Source of the DNA: Aldehydirespirator sp963662645
GTDB taxonomy: Bacteria > Actinomycetota > Acidimicrobiia > Acidimicrobiales > Aldehydirespiratoraceae
Assembly: GCA_963662645.2 (NCBI GenBank)
Contig: OY759762.1
Location: 3,410,001 to 3,474,000, forward strand
Direction: 5' to 3'
Length of the DNA: 64,000 nucleotides
Shown here: positions 23,547-35,157 of the stretch, piece by piece
Numbering within the stretch: position 1 is the first letter of the stretch
How the letters are laid out: each line of letters starts with the position of its first letter
Notes under the pieces: generated by a model
Databases searched by the model: none
What the model was told of the DNA's origin: nothing
The model's input: the letters and a program-made list of their open reading frames with translations, nothing else
Program-made: the position numbers and the translations under genes

Positions 23547-24875
23547 ATGAGCACGAGGCTGGCCGCGGTGCGCCCTCATGGCACCGTCGCCATAAGGGGC
23601 GGGACTGTGGTGGACTCGGGCGGAAGCCGCCGCGCCGATGTGCTGGTCGGCGAGGGCCGGGTGATCTCGGTCGATCCAGTCGGCGTGGACGGCGACCGCA
23701 CGCTGGACGCCTCGGGGTGCGTGGTGGCGCCGGGACTCGTCGATCTGCACGCCCACCTGCGACAGCCCGGCCGGGAGGATGCCGAGACCATCGAGACCGG
23801 CGCCCGGGGCGCCGCGCTGGGCGGATTCACCGCCGTGGTCGCCATGCCCAACACCGATCCGCCCATCGACTGCGCGGCGGTGGTGCGCGAAGTGCAGGAC
23901 CTCAGCGCCGAGGCGTGCTGCAACGTGTACCCCTCGGCGGCCATCACCGTGGGCCGCCGGGGCGTCGACCTGGTGCCGATGGCTGAGCTGGTCCGGCTGG
24001 GGGTGCGCGTGTTCACCGACGACGGCGCCGGCGTGCAGGACGCCCGCGTGATGCGGCGGGCCCTCGAGTACGCGGCCGGGCTCGAACACCTCGCGGGCGG
24101 TCGCCGGGTGGTGGTCGCCCAGCACTGTGAGGTGGCCGAACTCAGCGTCGGCGGCCACATGCACGAAGGCGAGTGGTCGAGCCGGCTGGGTCTGGGCGGA
24201 CAACCCTCCGAGGCCGAGGAGCTGATGGTCATGCGAGACATCGCCCTGGCCCGGCTCACCGGGTCGAGGGTCCACTTCCTGCACCTGTCGACGGCCGGAT
24301 CGGTGGCCATGGTACGAGCGGCCAAGGAGGCGGGACTGCCGGTAACGGCCGAAGCCGCGCCCCACCACTTCACTCTCACCGATGCCTGCTGCGCCGACTA
24401 CGACACCGTCTTCAAGGTCCATCCGCCGCTGCGAACCGACGCCGACGTGGCCGCGGTCCGGGCGGGACTGGCCGACGGCACCATCGACGCCATCGCCACC
24501 GACCACGCGCCCCACACCAGTGCCGACAAGGAGAGGCCCTTCGATGCGGCACCCCCGGGAATGCTTGGTCTTGAGACGGCCCTGGCCCTGGCCCTGACCA
24601 ACTTGGAGCTTCCCATAGATCAGGTTCTGGCCCTGATGTCCTGGCAGCCCGCGGCGATCGCGGGCATAGACGACCGCCACGGATGCCCGGTGGCGCCCGG
24701 CGAGCCTGCCAACCTGTGCGTCATCGACCCCGGCACGACCTGGAAGGTGTCCGGCGAGGCCATGGCCAGTCCGAGCCGCAACACACCCTACGAAGGTCGA
24801 GAGCTGCGAGGCCGGATTCGCCACACGCTGCTGGCCTCCGAGCCGGTCGTGATCGACGGTGAACTGCAGCGATGA
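23547..24875 (+). CDS. pyrC: Dihydroorotase
   Basis: Type I (class I) amidohydrolase-family dihydroorotase, 442 residues. Metal motif VDLHAHLRQPGREDAETI (His-x-His, about residue 70), MPNTDPP, the third/fourth ligands in VAQHCE and HFLHLSTAGS, and the catalytic Asp in AIATDHAPHT. N-terminal and C-terminal halves complete the composite beta domain. It lies between pyrB and carA, and its stop overlaps the carA ATG. Confidence 0.95.
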   Translation: MSTRLAAVRPHGTVAIRGGTVVDSGGSRRADVLVGEGRVISVDPVGVDGDRTLDASGCVVAPGLVDLHAHLRQPGREDAETIETGARGAALGGFTAVVAMPNTDPPIDCAAVVREVQDLSAEACCNVYPSAAITVGRRGVDLVPMAELVRLGVRVFTDDGAGVQDARVMRRALEYAAGLEHLAGGRRVVVAQHCEVAELSVGGHMHEGEWSSRLGLGGQPSEAEELMVMRDIALARLTGSRVHFLHLSTAGSVAMVRAAKEAGLPVTAEAAPHHFTLTDACCADYDTVFKVHPPLRTDADVAAVRAGLADGTIDAIATDHAPHTSADKERPFDAAPPGMLGLETALALALTNLELPIDQVLALMSWQPAAIAGIDDRHGCPVAPGEPANLCVIDPGTTWKVSGEAMASPSRNTPYEGRELRGRIRHTLLASEPVVIDGELQR

Positions 24876-24955
24876 CTGACTCTGCTGCCGCTCCGGCGAC
24901 CGCGCCCGCGGCGGTGACTGACTCTGCTGCCGCTCCGGCGACCGCGCCCGCGGCG
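24872..24955 (+). repeat. 42-bp tandem duplication at the carA start
   Basis: 24872-24913 and 24914-24955 differ only at the first base (ATG versus GTG). A third partial unit begins at ATG 24956. Each unit starts with a potential start codon overlapping a TGA, so the pyrC/carA junction itself was copied in frame. Confidence 0.9.
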
Positions 24956-26044
24956 ATGACTGCGCCGGAGCCGGCCCTGCTGGTGCTGTGCGACGGGGAG
25001 GTGTTCGAGGGTGAGGCCGTAGGCGCTTCAGACGTCGCAGTGGCCTCCGGAGAGGTCGTCTTCAACACGGTGATGAGCGGGTACCAGGAGGTGATCTCCG
25101 ACCCGTCCTACGCCGGCCAGATCATCACTTTCACCTATCCCCACATCGGCAACTACGGCACCAACGACGCCGACTCCGAGGCGGCCCGGCCCCATTGCCG
25201 GGGTGTGATCGTGCGCGATCTGGCCCGCCGCCACAGCAACTGGCGGGCCACCGGCAGCCTGGACGGCTTCCTACGCCGTCACGGCATCGCCGGGATCGCC
25301 GGGATCGACACTCGCCGCCTCACCCGCCACATCCGCGATGCGGGGGCCATGCCCGGCGCCTTCGGCACCGCGGATGAGGCCACCTTGCTGGCCGCAGCCC
25401 GAGCGGAGCCCGGCACCAGCGGCGTCAACCTTGTGAGCGAGGTCACCACCCGCGAGCCGTACACGGCGGGAACAGGCCCGCGCCGGGTCGTGGCCTACGA
25501 CCTGGGCATCAAGTCCACCATCCTGAGCTGCCTGGGCGAGCTGGCCACTGTGACCGTCGTGCCGGCGCACACCCCCGCAAGCGAGGTTCTGGAGCGGCGG
25601 CCCGACGGGGTGTTCTTCAGCAACGGGCCTGGCGACCCCGAGCTGGCCGGGCCGGCCATCGAGGCCCTGCGAGACCTCGTCGGCACCGTCCCCGTGTTCG
25701 GGATCTGCCTCGGCCACCAGCTGCTCGCCCTGGCCCTCGGCGGGCGCACGTTCAAGATGCGCTTCGGACACCACGGCGGCAACGTGCCCGTCCGGTGCAC
25801 CGCCACCGGACGCATCGAGATCACCAGCCAGAACCACAACTTCGCCGTCGAGGCCGGTTCGGTGCCCGACGTGACGGAGACCCACGTCTGTCTAAACGAC
25901 AGCGCCCTGGAAGGGCTCTCCATCAGTGGCGCCGATGCCTTCGGCGTGCAGTACCACCCCGAGGCCGGTCCCGGCCCACACGATGCCCGCCACCACTTCG
26001 CCAGCTTCGCCGAGATGATGGATCGTCGCCGTGCGGCGGCGTGA
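24872..26044 (+). CDS. carA: Carbamoyl-phosphate synthase, small (glutaminase) chain
   Basis: Supplies ammonia from glutamine to CarB. N-terminal CPSase_sm domain (LCDGEVFEGEAVG, NTVMSGYQEVISDPSYAGQIITFTYPHIGNYG split here) and a class I glutamine amidotransferase with the nucleophile in VFGICLGHQLLALALGG and His-Glu in VQYHPEAGPGPHD. The first 28 residues are two copies of TDSAAAPATAPAA from a 42-bp duplication; the original start is probably ATG 24956 (MTAPEPALL), while ATG 24872 overlaps the pyrC stop and is also usable. Confidence 0.95.
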   Translation: MTDSAAAPATAPAAVTDSAAAPATAPAAMTAPEPALLVLCDGEVFEGEAVGASDVAVASGEVVFNTVMSGYQEVISDPSYAGQIITFTYPHIGNYGTNDADSEAARPHCRGVIVRDLARRHSNWRATGSLDGFLRRHGIAGIAGIDTRRLTRHIRDAGAMPGAFGTADEATLLAAARAEPGTSGVNLVSEVTTREPYTAGTGPRRVVAYDLGIKSTILSCLGELATVTVVPAHTPASEVLERRPDGVFFSNGPGDPELAGPAIEALRDLVGTVPVFGICLGHQLLALALGGRTFKMRFGHHGGNVPVRCTATGRIEITSQNHNFAVEAGSVPDVTETHVCLNDSALEGLSISGADAFGVQYHPEAGPGPHDARHHFASFAEMMDRRRAAA

Positions 26045-26070
26045 AGACGACCGGATGACGGGCAGGTCTC

Positions 26071-29412
<3,342 letters not shown>

Positions 29413-30336
29413 ATGACCGATCTGACGACGAGCGTCGGCAGCGTCTCGCTGCGAGCCCCGGTGATGACCGCGTCGGGCGCGTCGGGACATGGCGCTGAGC
29501 TGGCTCCCTACGGCCGGCTCGCCGATCTGGGGGCGGTGGTGGTCAAGTCCCTGAGCGACAAGCCCTGGCCGGGCAATCCGCCGCCGCGGTTGCATCCGCT
29601 GCGCGACGGTGCCGCCGGGATGATCAACAGTGTGGGGCTGCAGGGGCCGGGCACCGAGTCCTGGCTCGAGGAGGATCTGCCCGCTCTCATTGATGCGGGC
29701 GCCGACGTGGTGGCCAGCATCTGGGGTGACACCGTTGACGCATACCGCCGGGCGGCCGATTCGCTGGCGGCCGCTCCGCCGGAGGTGGTAGCGGTCGAGG
29801 TGAATGTGTCCTGCCCCAACACCGAGGACGGCATGCGCATGTTCGCGCACTCCGCCGACGCGACCGCCGCGGCGCTCGCCGCCGCGGCCGGGTGCGGACG
29901 GCCCCGCTGGGCCAAGCTGAGCCCCAACACGCCCGAGCTGGTTGCGGTAGCGGCGGCTGCGGTCGACGGCGGGGCCGAAGCGGTTGTTCTCACCAACACG
30001 CTTGCCGGCCTGGTCATCGACATCGACGAGCGGCGCCCCGCTCTCGGAGGGCGGCGCGGTGGCGTGAGCGGAGCTGCGCTGCACCCCGTCGCGGTGCGAG
30101 CCGTCTACGACGTGTGCGAAGCTCTGCCGGAGGTGCCCATCGTCGGTGTTGGCGGGGTAGCCCGCGGCACCGACGCCGTCGAGATGCTGCAGGCCGGCGC
30201 GTCGGCGGTGCAGGTGGGCACGGCGATCTTCGCCGACCCCCGAGCCCCTTGGCGGGTGCTTCGCGAACTGCGGGAGTGGTGCCAGAGCGCGGGAGTGCAA
30301 GAACTGGACGAGATGATTGGAGCAGCCCATGGATGA
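29413..30336 (+). CDS. pyrD: Dihydroorotate dehydrogenase, class 1 (catalytic subunit)
   Basis: FMN enzyme oxidising dihydroorotate to orotate. 307 residues with VMTASGASGHGAEL, INSVGLQGPG, the catalytic Cys in VNVSCPNTEDG and VGVGGVARGTDAVEMLQAGASAVQVGTA. Cys (not Ser) as base and the length indicate class 1, most like the NAD-dependent 1B type, which normally pairs with the iron-sulfur flavoprotein PyrK. No pyrK is in the operon. It starts directly after the carB stop codon. Confidence 0.9.
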   Translation: MTDLTTSVGSVSLRAPVMTASGASGHGAELAPYGRLADLGAVVVKSLSDKPWPGNPPPRLHPLRDGAAGMINSVGLQGPGTESWLEEDLPALIDAGADVVASIWGDTVDAYRRAADSLAAAPPEVVAVEVNVSCPNTEDGMRMFAHSADATAAALAAAAGCGRPRWAKLSPNTPELVAVAAAAVDGGAEAVVLTNTLAGLVIDIDERRPALGGRRGGVSGAALHPVAVRAVYDVCEALPEVPIVGVGGVARGTDAVEMLQAGASAVQVGTAIFADPRAPWRVLRELREWCQSAGVQELDEMIGAAHG

Positions 30337-31054
30337 AGCGGTTCCTGCTTTCGCACAGGATGGAGGTGGTTCACGCGACCCCGAGGTTCGCGACCGCCTG
30401 GCCTTGGCGCTCGATGTCGACGACCTGGTGGCGGCCTCCCGCCTGGCCCGGTCGCTGGCCGGGCACTTCCGGGTGGCCAAGATCGGATTGGAGCTCTACG
30501 CGGCCGCTGGACCCGAGGCGATCGGGGCCATGATCGACCTCGGCTACGACGTGTTCTGCGACCTCAAGCTCCATGACATCCCCAACACCGTGGCCCGGGC
30601 GGCCCGAGTGGTGGGGGAGTTGGGCGTCTCGTACCTCACGGTGCACGCCGCGGGCGGGGTCGAGATGCTGCAGGCCGGTGCGGATGGCCTGGCAGAGGGC
30701 GCCACCCGCGCTGCGGGCGTGCTGGCCGTCACCGTGTTGACCAGCGAAGCTGAAGCCGCCGCCACACGCGACCTCGTCGCCCGGCGCATGGAGATGGCTT
30801 TCGAGGCCGGGTGCGCCGGCGTGGTGTGCGCTGCCCCCGATCTGACCGCGACCCGTCACGTCCGCCCCGAGCTCCTCCGGGCCGTTCCAGGCATTCGCCT
30901 GGCCGGAGACTCGGTGGACGACCAGCGGAGGGTGGCCTCGCCGGTCCAGGCGCTGGCGGCCGGCGCGGATCTGCTGGTCGTCGGCAGGCCGGTCACCAGG
31001 GCCGCCGACCCCGTCGAGGCCGCCGAGCGGCTGCATCGCAGCCTCGCGCATTGA
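30329..31054 (+). CDS. pyrF: Orotidine 5'-phosphate decarboxylase
   Basis: Last step to UMP. 241 residues, TIM barrel with catalytic DLKLHDIPNTV (Asp-x-Lys..Asp), VAKIGLELY, LTVHAAGGVEML, and the phosphate-binding end VVGRPVTRAADP. ATG 30329 is chosen because GGAG lies 6 nt upstream; a TTG at 30317 would add four residues. It overlaps the pyrD end by 8 bp and closes the pyrimidine operon. Confidence 0.95.
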   Translation: MDEAVPAFAQDGGGSRDPEVRDRLALALDVDDLVAASRLARSLAGHFRVAKIGLELYAAAGPEAIGAMIDLGYDVFCDLKLHDIPNTVARAARVVGELGVSYLTVHAAGGVEMLQAGADGLAEGATRAAGVLAVTVLTSEAEAAATRDLVARRMEMAFEAGCAGVVCAAPDLTATRHVRPELLRAVPGIRLAGDSVDDQRRVASPVQALAAGADLLVVGRPVTRAADPVEAAERLHRSLAH

Positions 31055-31092
31055 GAATCGACGGAGCGGTGGCACATCGGCGTCAGGTTGGA

Positions 31093-31098
31093 TAATCT
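31093..31098 (+). promoter_or_regulatory. -10 element (TAATCT) of a probable leaderless mihF promoter
   Basis: TAATCT ends 8 nt before the mihF ATG; GATAAT overlaps it at 31091-31096. There is no ribosome-binding sequence. Confidence 0.5.
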
Positions 31099-31106
31099 CA
31101 CCGCCC

Positions 31107-31418
31107 ATGGCTCAACCGTTTTCCATTTCCGATGAAGTTCGGCGAGAGGCGCTGCTCAAGGCTGCAGCGGTTCGCCGGGAGCGTGCAGAACTCCGCGGGC
31201 AGCTCAAGGCGGGCGACATCTCGCTCTCCGACCTCCTGGGTCGGCTGGACGACGACACCGTCGGCAAGATGAAGGTTCTGGCGGTGATCGAGTCCCTGCC
31301 CGGTGTGGGCAAGGTGAAGGCTCGCAGGGCGATGGAGGGGATCGGCATTTCCGAGAACCGCCGACTGCGAGGACTGGGCAGCAGGCAGCGGAGCCAACTG
31401 CTGGACGCCTTCGGCTGA
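31107..31418 (+). CDS. mihF: Actinobacterial integration host factor (MihF)
   Basis: 103 residues. Nucleoid protein of the mycobacterial IHF type, unrelated to E. coli IHF. The C-terminal helix-two-turn-helix region VLAVIESLPGVGKVKARRAMEGIGI is diagnostic and binds DNA without sequence specificity. A basic N-terminal helix (REALLKAAAVRRERAELRGQLKAG) precedes it. The order mihF-gmk-rpoZ-coaBC-metK-priA is the actinobacterial arrangement. Confidence 0.93.
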   Translation: MAQPFSISDEVRREALLKAAAVRRERAELRGQLKAGDISLSDLLGRLDDDTVGKMKVLAVIESLPGVGKVKARRAMEGIGISENRRLRGLGSRQRSQLLDAFG

Positions 31419-31433
31419 CTAGTACCGGGTCGG

Positions 31434-31439
31434 TAGCCT
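31434..31439 (+). promoter_or_regulatory. -10 element (TAGCCT) of a probable leaderless gmk promoter
   Basis: Part of the box GGTAGCCTCG; ends 7 nt before the gmk GTG. Confidence 0.5.
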
Positions 31440-31446
31440 CGCGGGG

Positions 31447-32019
31447 GTGACCTCCCTCGCGGGCCGTTCGGTCGTCATCGTCTCTGGACCGGGAGGCGTC
31501 GGCAAGGGCACGATCGTCGAGCGGTTGCTGGCCCGCGACCCGCGCCTGTGGCTGTCACGGTCCTGGACGACGCGGCCTCGCAGGCCGGGCGAGCCTGCTG
31601 AGGCCTACCGCTTCGTGGACCGTTCCACATTCGAGGCCGCCATCGACGGGGACGGCTTCCTGGAATGGGTCGAGTTTCTCGACTACCTGCAGGGCACGCC
31701 GGTTCCGGATCCCCCCGAGGGCGCGGATGTGGTGCTCGAGATCGACGTCCGCGGAGGGCGGCAAGTGAAAGCGCTGGTGCCCGGCGCCGTGCTGGTGTTC
31801 GTGGACGCGCCCAGCGCCGACCATCAGCGGAAGCGTCTCGAGAACCGCGGCGACGATGCGGCCACGGTGGCCCGCCGGATGCAAAAGACGGCCTCGGAGC
31901 GGGCTGAAGCACTGCAAATGGGCTACGAGATAGTAGTGAATGATGAGGTAGGCCGGGCTGTTCGAGCTATCGAGAGCCTGATCGCGGCGGACCGGGACCG
32001 GCGCCGCACACAGCGTTGA
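31447..32019 (+). CDS. gmk: Guanylate kinase
   Basis: Phosphorylates GMP to GDP. 190 residues. P-loop SGPGGVGKGTI (about residue 13), the GMP-binding SRSWTTRPRRPGEPAEAYRFVD (split here as one motif region about 37-58), and DVVLEIDVRGGRQV. The middle lid/NMP segment (LDYLQGTPVPDPPEG) is shorter and lacks the common HGNYYGT pattern, but the Tyr-x-Gly-Thr core is conserved in altered form. GTG 31447 lies 7 nt after TAGCCT and is the only sensible start. Confidence 0.9.
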   Translation: MTSLAGRSVVIVSGPGGVGKGTIVERLLARDPRLWLSRSWTTRPRRPGEPAEAYRFVDRSTFEAAIDGDGFLEWVEFLDYLQGTPVPDPPEGADVVLEIDVRGGRQVKALVPGAVLVFVDAPSADHQRKRLENRGDDAATVARRMQKTASERAEALQMGYEIVVNDEVGRAVRAIESLIAADRDRRRTQR

Positions 32020-32090
32020 GTGCATCCGCAACTGTGAGTGCGGCTGGTAGCGTGAAGCTCCCCCAGTCGGCAGACCCAGCGGAGCGCTCC

Positions 32091-32465
32091 ATGGCCCACG
32101 GTTACGACACGATGATGACCCCGGCCATCGAGAACCTCCTCGACCGGACAGAGTCCAAGTTCGTGCTCGTGACTCTGGCTGCCATGAGAAGCCGCGAGAT
32201 CACGAACTACCTCGGTCAACTCGGCGGCGGAATCGGAGCCTCCGTGCCGCCTCAGGTGATATCAACCTCCTCCAAGCCGCTGTCGATCGCCCTCGAGGAG
32301 ATCGCCGCCGGCAAGATTGAAGCGGTCGAGGTCGATCCCGATGCCGAGGCTGCTGAAGCCGTCGAAGACTCGGATATGCCGGCCCAGCAGGGGGACTTCT
32401 CCGAGGGCGCTCACCTGCAGGACGTCAGCGACCCGGAGGGCACCCGGCAGACCCCGACGCCATGA
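32091..32465 (+). CDS. rpoZ: DNA-directed RNA polymerase, omega subunit
   Basis: Assembly subunit of RNA polymerase. MTPAIENLLDRTESKFVLVTLAAMRSREI and KPLSIALEEIAAGKIE are the omega motifs; an acidic C-terminal tail (about 45 residues, rich in Asp/Glu/Ala) extends it. ATG 32091 (MAHGYDTMM) was chosen over a GTG/TTG-type start at 32016 because a TAGCGT -10 hexamer at 32048-32053 falls inside that longer version. It overlaps coaBC by 4 bp (ATGA). Confidence 0.9.
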   Translation: MAHGYDTMMTPAIENLLDRTESKFVLVTLAAMRSREITNYLGQLGGGIGASVPPQVISTSSKPLSIALEEIAAGKIEAVEVDPDAEAAEAVEDSDMPAQQGDFSEGAHLQDVSDPEGTRQTPTP

Positions 32466-33718
32466 GCCCGCTCCGAGGCCGCTGCATCGTGCTCGGCGTG
32501 ACCGGCGGCATCGCCGCCTACAAGGCGGCGGAGGTGTGCCGCCGGATGGTCGGTGCGGGTGCCCATGTGGTGCCCGTGCTGACGGCCGGGGCGCTGCGGA
32601 TGGTGGGCGAGACGACCTTCTCGGCTCTGGCCTCGGAACCGGCAGTCACGTCGCTGTGGAACGATCCCTCCTCGGCGATCCCTCACACGAGTCTCGGTCA
32701 GCGGGCCGACGCGGTGGTCGTGTGCCCCGCCACGGCCCGCCTGGTCTCGGATCTGCGCACCGGCCGCTCCGGCGACGTTCTCACAGCCACCCTGCTCGCC
32801 ACTCGGGCGCCGGTGATCGTGGCGCCTGCCATGCACACGGAGATGTGGGAGCAGCCGTCGGTACGCGACAACGTCGCAGTGCTGGCCGGGCGCGGCGTGA
32901 CCATTGTGGGCCCGGTGGAGGGTCCGCTCGCGGGTGGGGACGCCGGAGCGGGACGGATGGCGGAGCCGGCCGACATCGTGGCCGCGGTCGAGGCGGTGCT
33001 CACTCCCCAGAGCCTGGCTGGTCGGCGGTTGCTGGTCACCTCCGGCGGGACCCGCGAGCCCATAGACGCGGTTCGCTTCGTGGGCAACCGCTCATCGGGC
33101 AAGCAGGGCGCAGCCGTTGCGAGCGAGGCGGCGGCCCGCGGGGCTGAAGTCGTGCTCGTCACCACTGAGCCTGATCGCGCCCCGGCCGCGGCTCGGGTGG
33201 TGGTGGTGGAAACGGCCGCGGAGATGGCCGCCGCCGTCGAGATGGAGGCATCCGGTGCCAACGCGGTGGTGATGGCGGCGGCGGTCGCCGATTTCCGTCC
33301 GGCGAGCCCCGCGGGCACCAAGCTCAAGAAGGGCCAAGGCGTGCCGGCGCTCGAGTTGGAGCCCACCCGCGACATCCTGGCGTCGCTGGGCGCCTCCAAG
33401 CCGCCCGGCCAGGTGCTGGTCGGCTTCGCCGCGGAGACCGAGGATCTCGAGACCAACGCGCTCAACAAGTTGCGCAGCAAGAATCTCGATGTGATCGTGG
33501 CCAACGATGTCTCCAAGGAGCACGTCGGCTTCGGCCACGACACCAACGAGATAGTGATGTACACCGCGGACGGCGCTCGCCACCATGTCCCCTTGACCAC
33601 CAAGCAGGAGGCCGCCCGGGCCGTGCTCGACAAGGTGGCCGCGCTCTTGGCTCGGCCCGCGGCCGATGTTGCCTGCGGCGCCGGCGACCGGGGCCGTGTC
33701 CCCAGCCAGGGCAGCTAG
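32462..33718 (+). CDS. coaBC: Bifunctional phosphopantothenoylcysteine decarboxylase / phosphopantothenate--cysteine ligase
   Basis: Two consecutive steps of coenzyme A synthesis. N-terminal CoaC flavoprotein (VLGVTGGIAAYKAAEVCR, catalytic His in PHTSLGQRADAVVVCPATA, APAMHTEMW in place of the common APAMNTEMW, as in mycobacteria) and C-terminal CoaB (VTSGGTREPIDAVRFVGNRSSGKQG, the KLKKG motif and VIVANDVS). 418 residues. Its start overlaps the rpoZ stop. Confidence 0.95.
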   Translation: MSPLRGRCIVLGVTGGIAAYKAAEVCRRMVGAGAHVVPVLTAGALRMVGETTFSALASEPAVTSLWNDPSSAIPHTSLGQRADAVVVCPATARLVSDLRTGRSGDVLTATLLATRAPVIVAPAMHTEMWEQPSVRDNVAVLAGRGVTIVGPVEGPLAGGDAGAGRMAEPADIVAAVEAVLTPQSLAGRRLLVTSGGTREPIDAVRFVGNRSSGKQGAAVASEAAARGAEVVLVTTEPDRAPAAARVVVVETAAEMAAAVEMEASGANAVVMAAAVADFRPASPAGTKLKKGQGVPALELEPTRDILASLGASKPPGQVLVGFAAETEDLETNALNKLRSKNLDVIVANDVSKEHVGFGHDTNEIVMYTADGARHHVPLTTKQEAARAVLDKVAALLARPAADVACGAGDRGRVPSQGS

Positions 33719-33734
33719 GACAGCCGGAGGACCC

Positions 33735-35015
<1,281 letters not shown>

Positions 35016-35040
35016 GAGCTGGCATCGACAAGTGAGCGCC

Positions 35041-35157
35041 TTCCCGGGAAGGGTTGTGTCCTTGCTCTTGTTCGCCGGCGCTCACGGGCCGCTCGGGCCG
35101 CGGCCTCAGTCAACACCTCGCATAATCTTCGTGTGAACCGCGGCCAATCCGCTCGGC
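35041..35157 (-). repeat. Family B dispersed repeat, copy B3 (inverted)
   Basis: On the minus strand it reads GCCGAGCGGATTGGCCGCGG (from 35157), then GAGGCCGCGGCCCGAGCGG and GAACAAGAGCAAGGA. Its left end overlaps the first codons of priA, so the repeat supplies part of that gene's start region. It covers nearly all of the 117-bp metK-priA gap. Confidence 0.65.
35121..35126 (+). promoter_or_regulatory. -10 element (CATAAT) of a probable leaderless priA promoter
   Basis: CATAAT ends 6 nt before the GTG at 35133; TAATCT overlaps it. It lies within family B copy B3. Confidence 0.45.

Noticed and set aside
22911..24824. Long minus-strand open frame opposite pyrB/pyrC
   Set aside because: Same artefact; the plus-strand enzymes are full length with all catalytic motifs.
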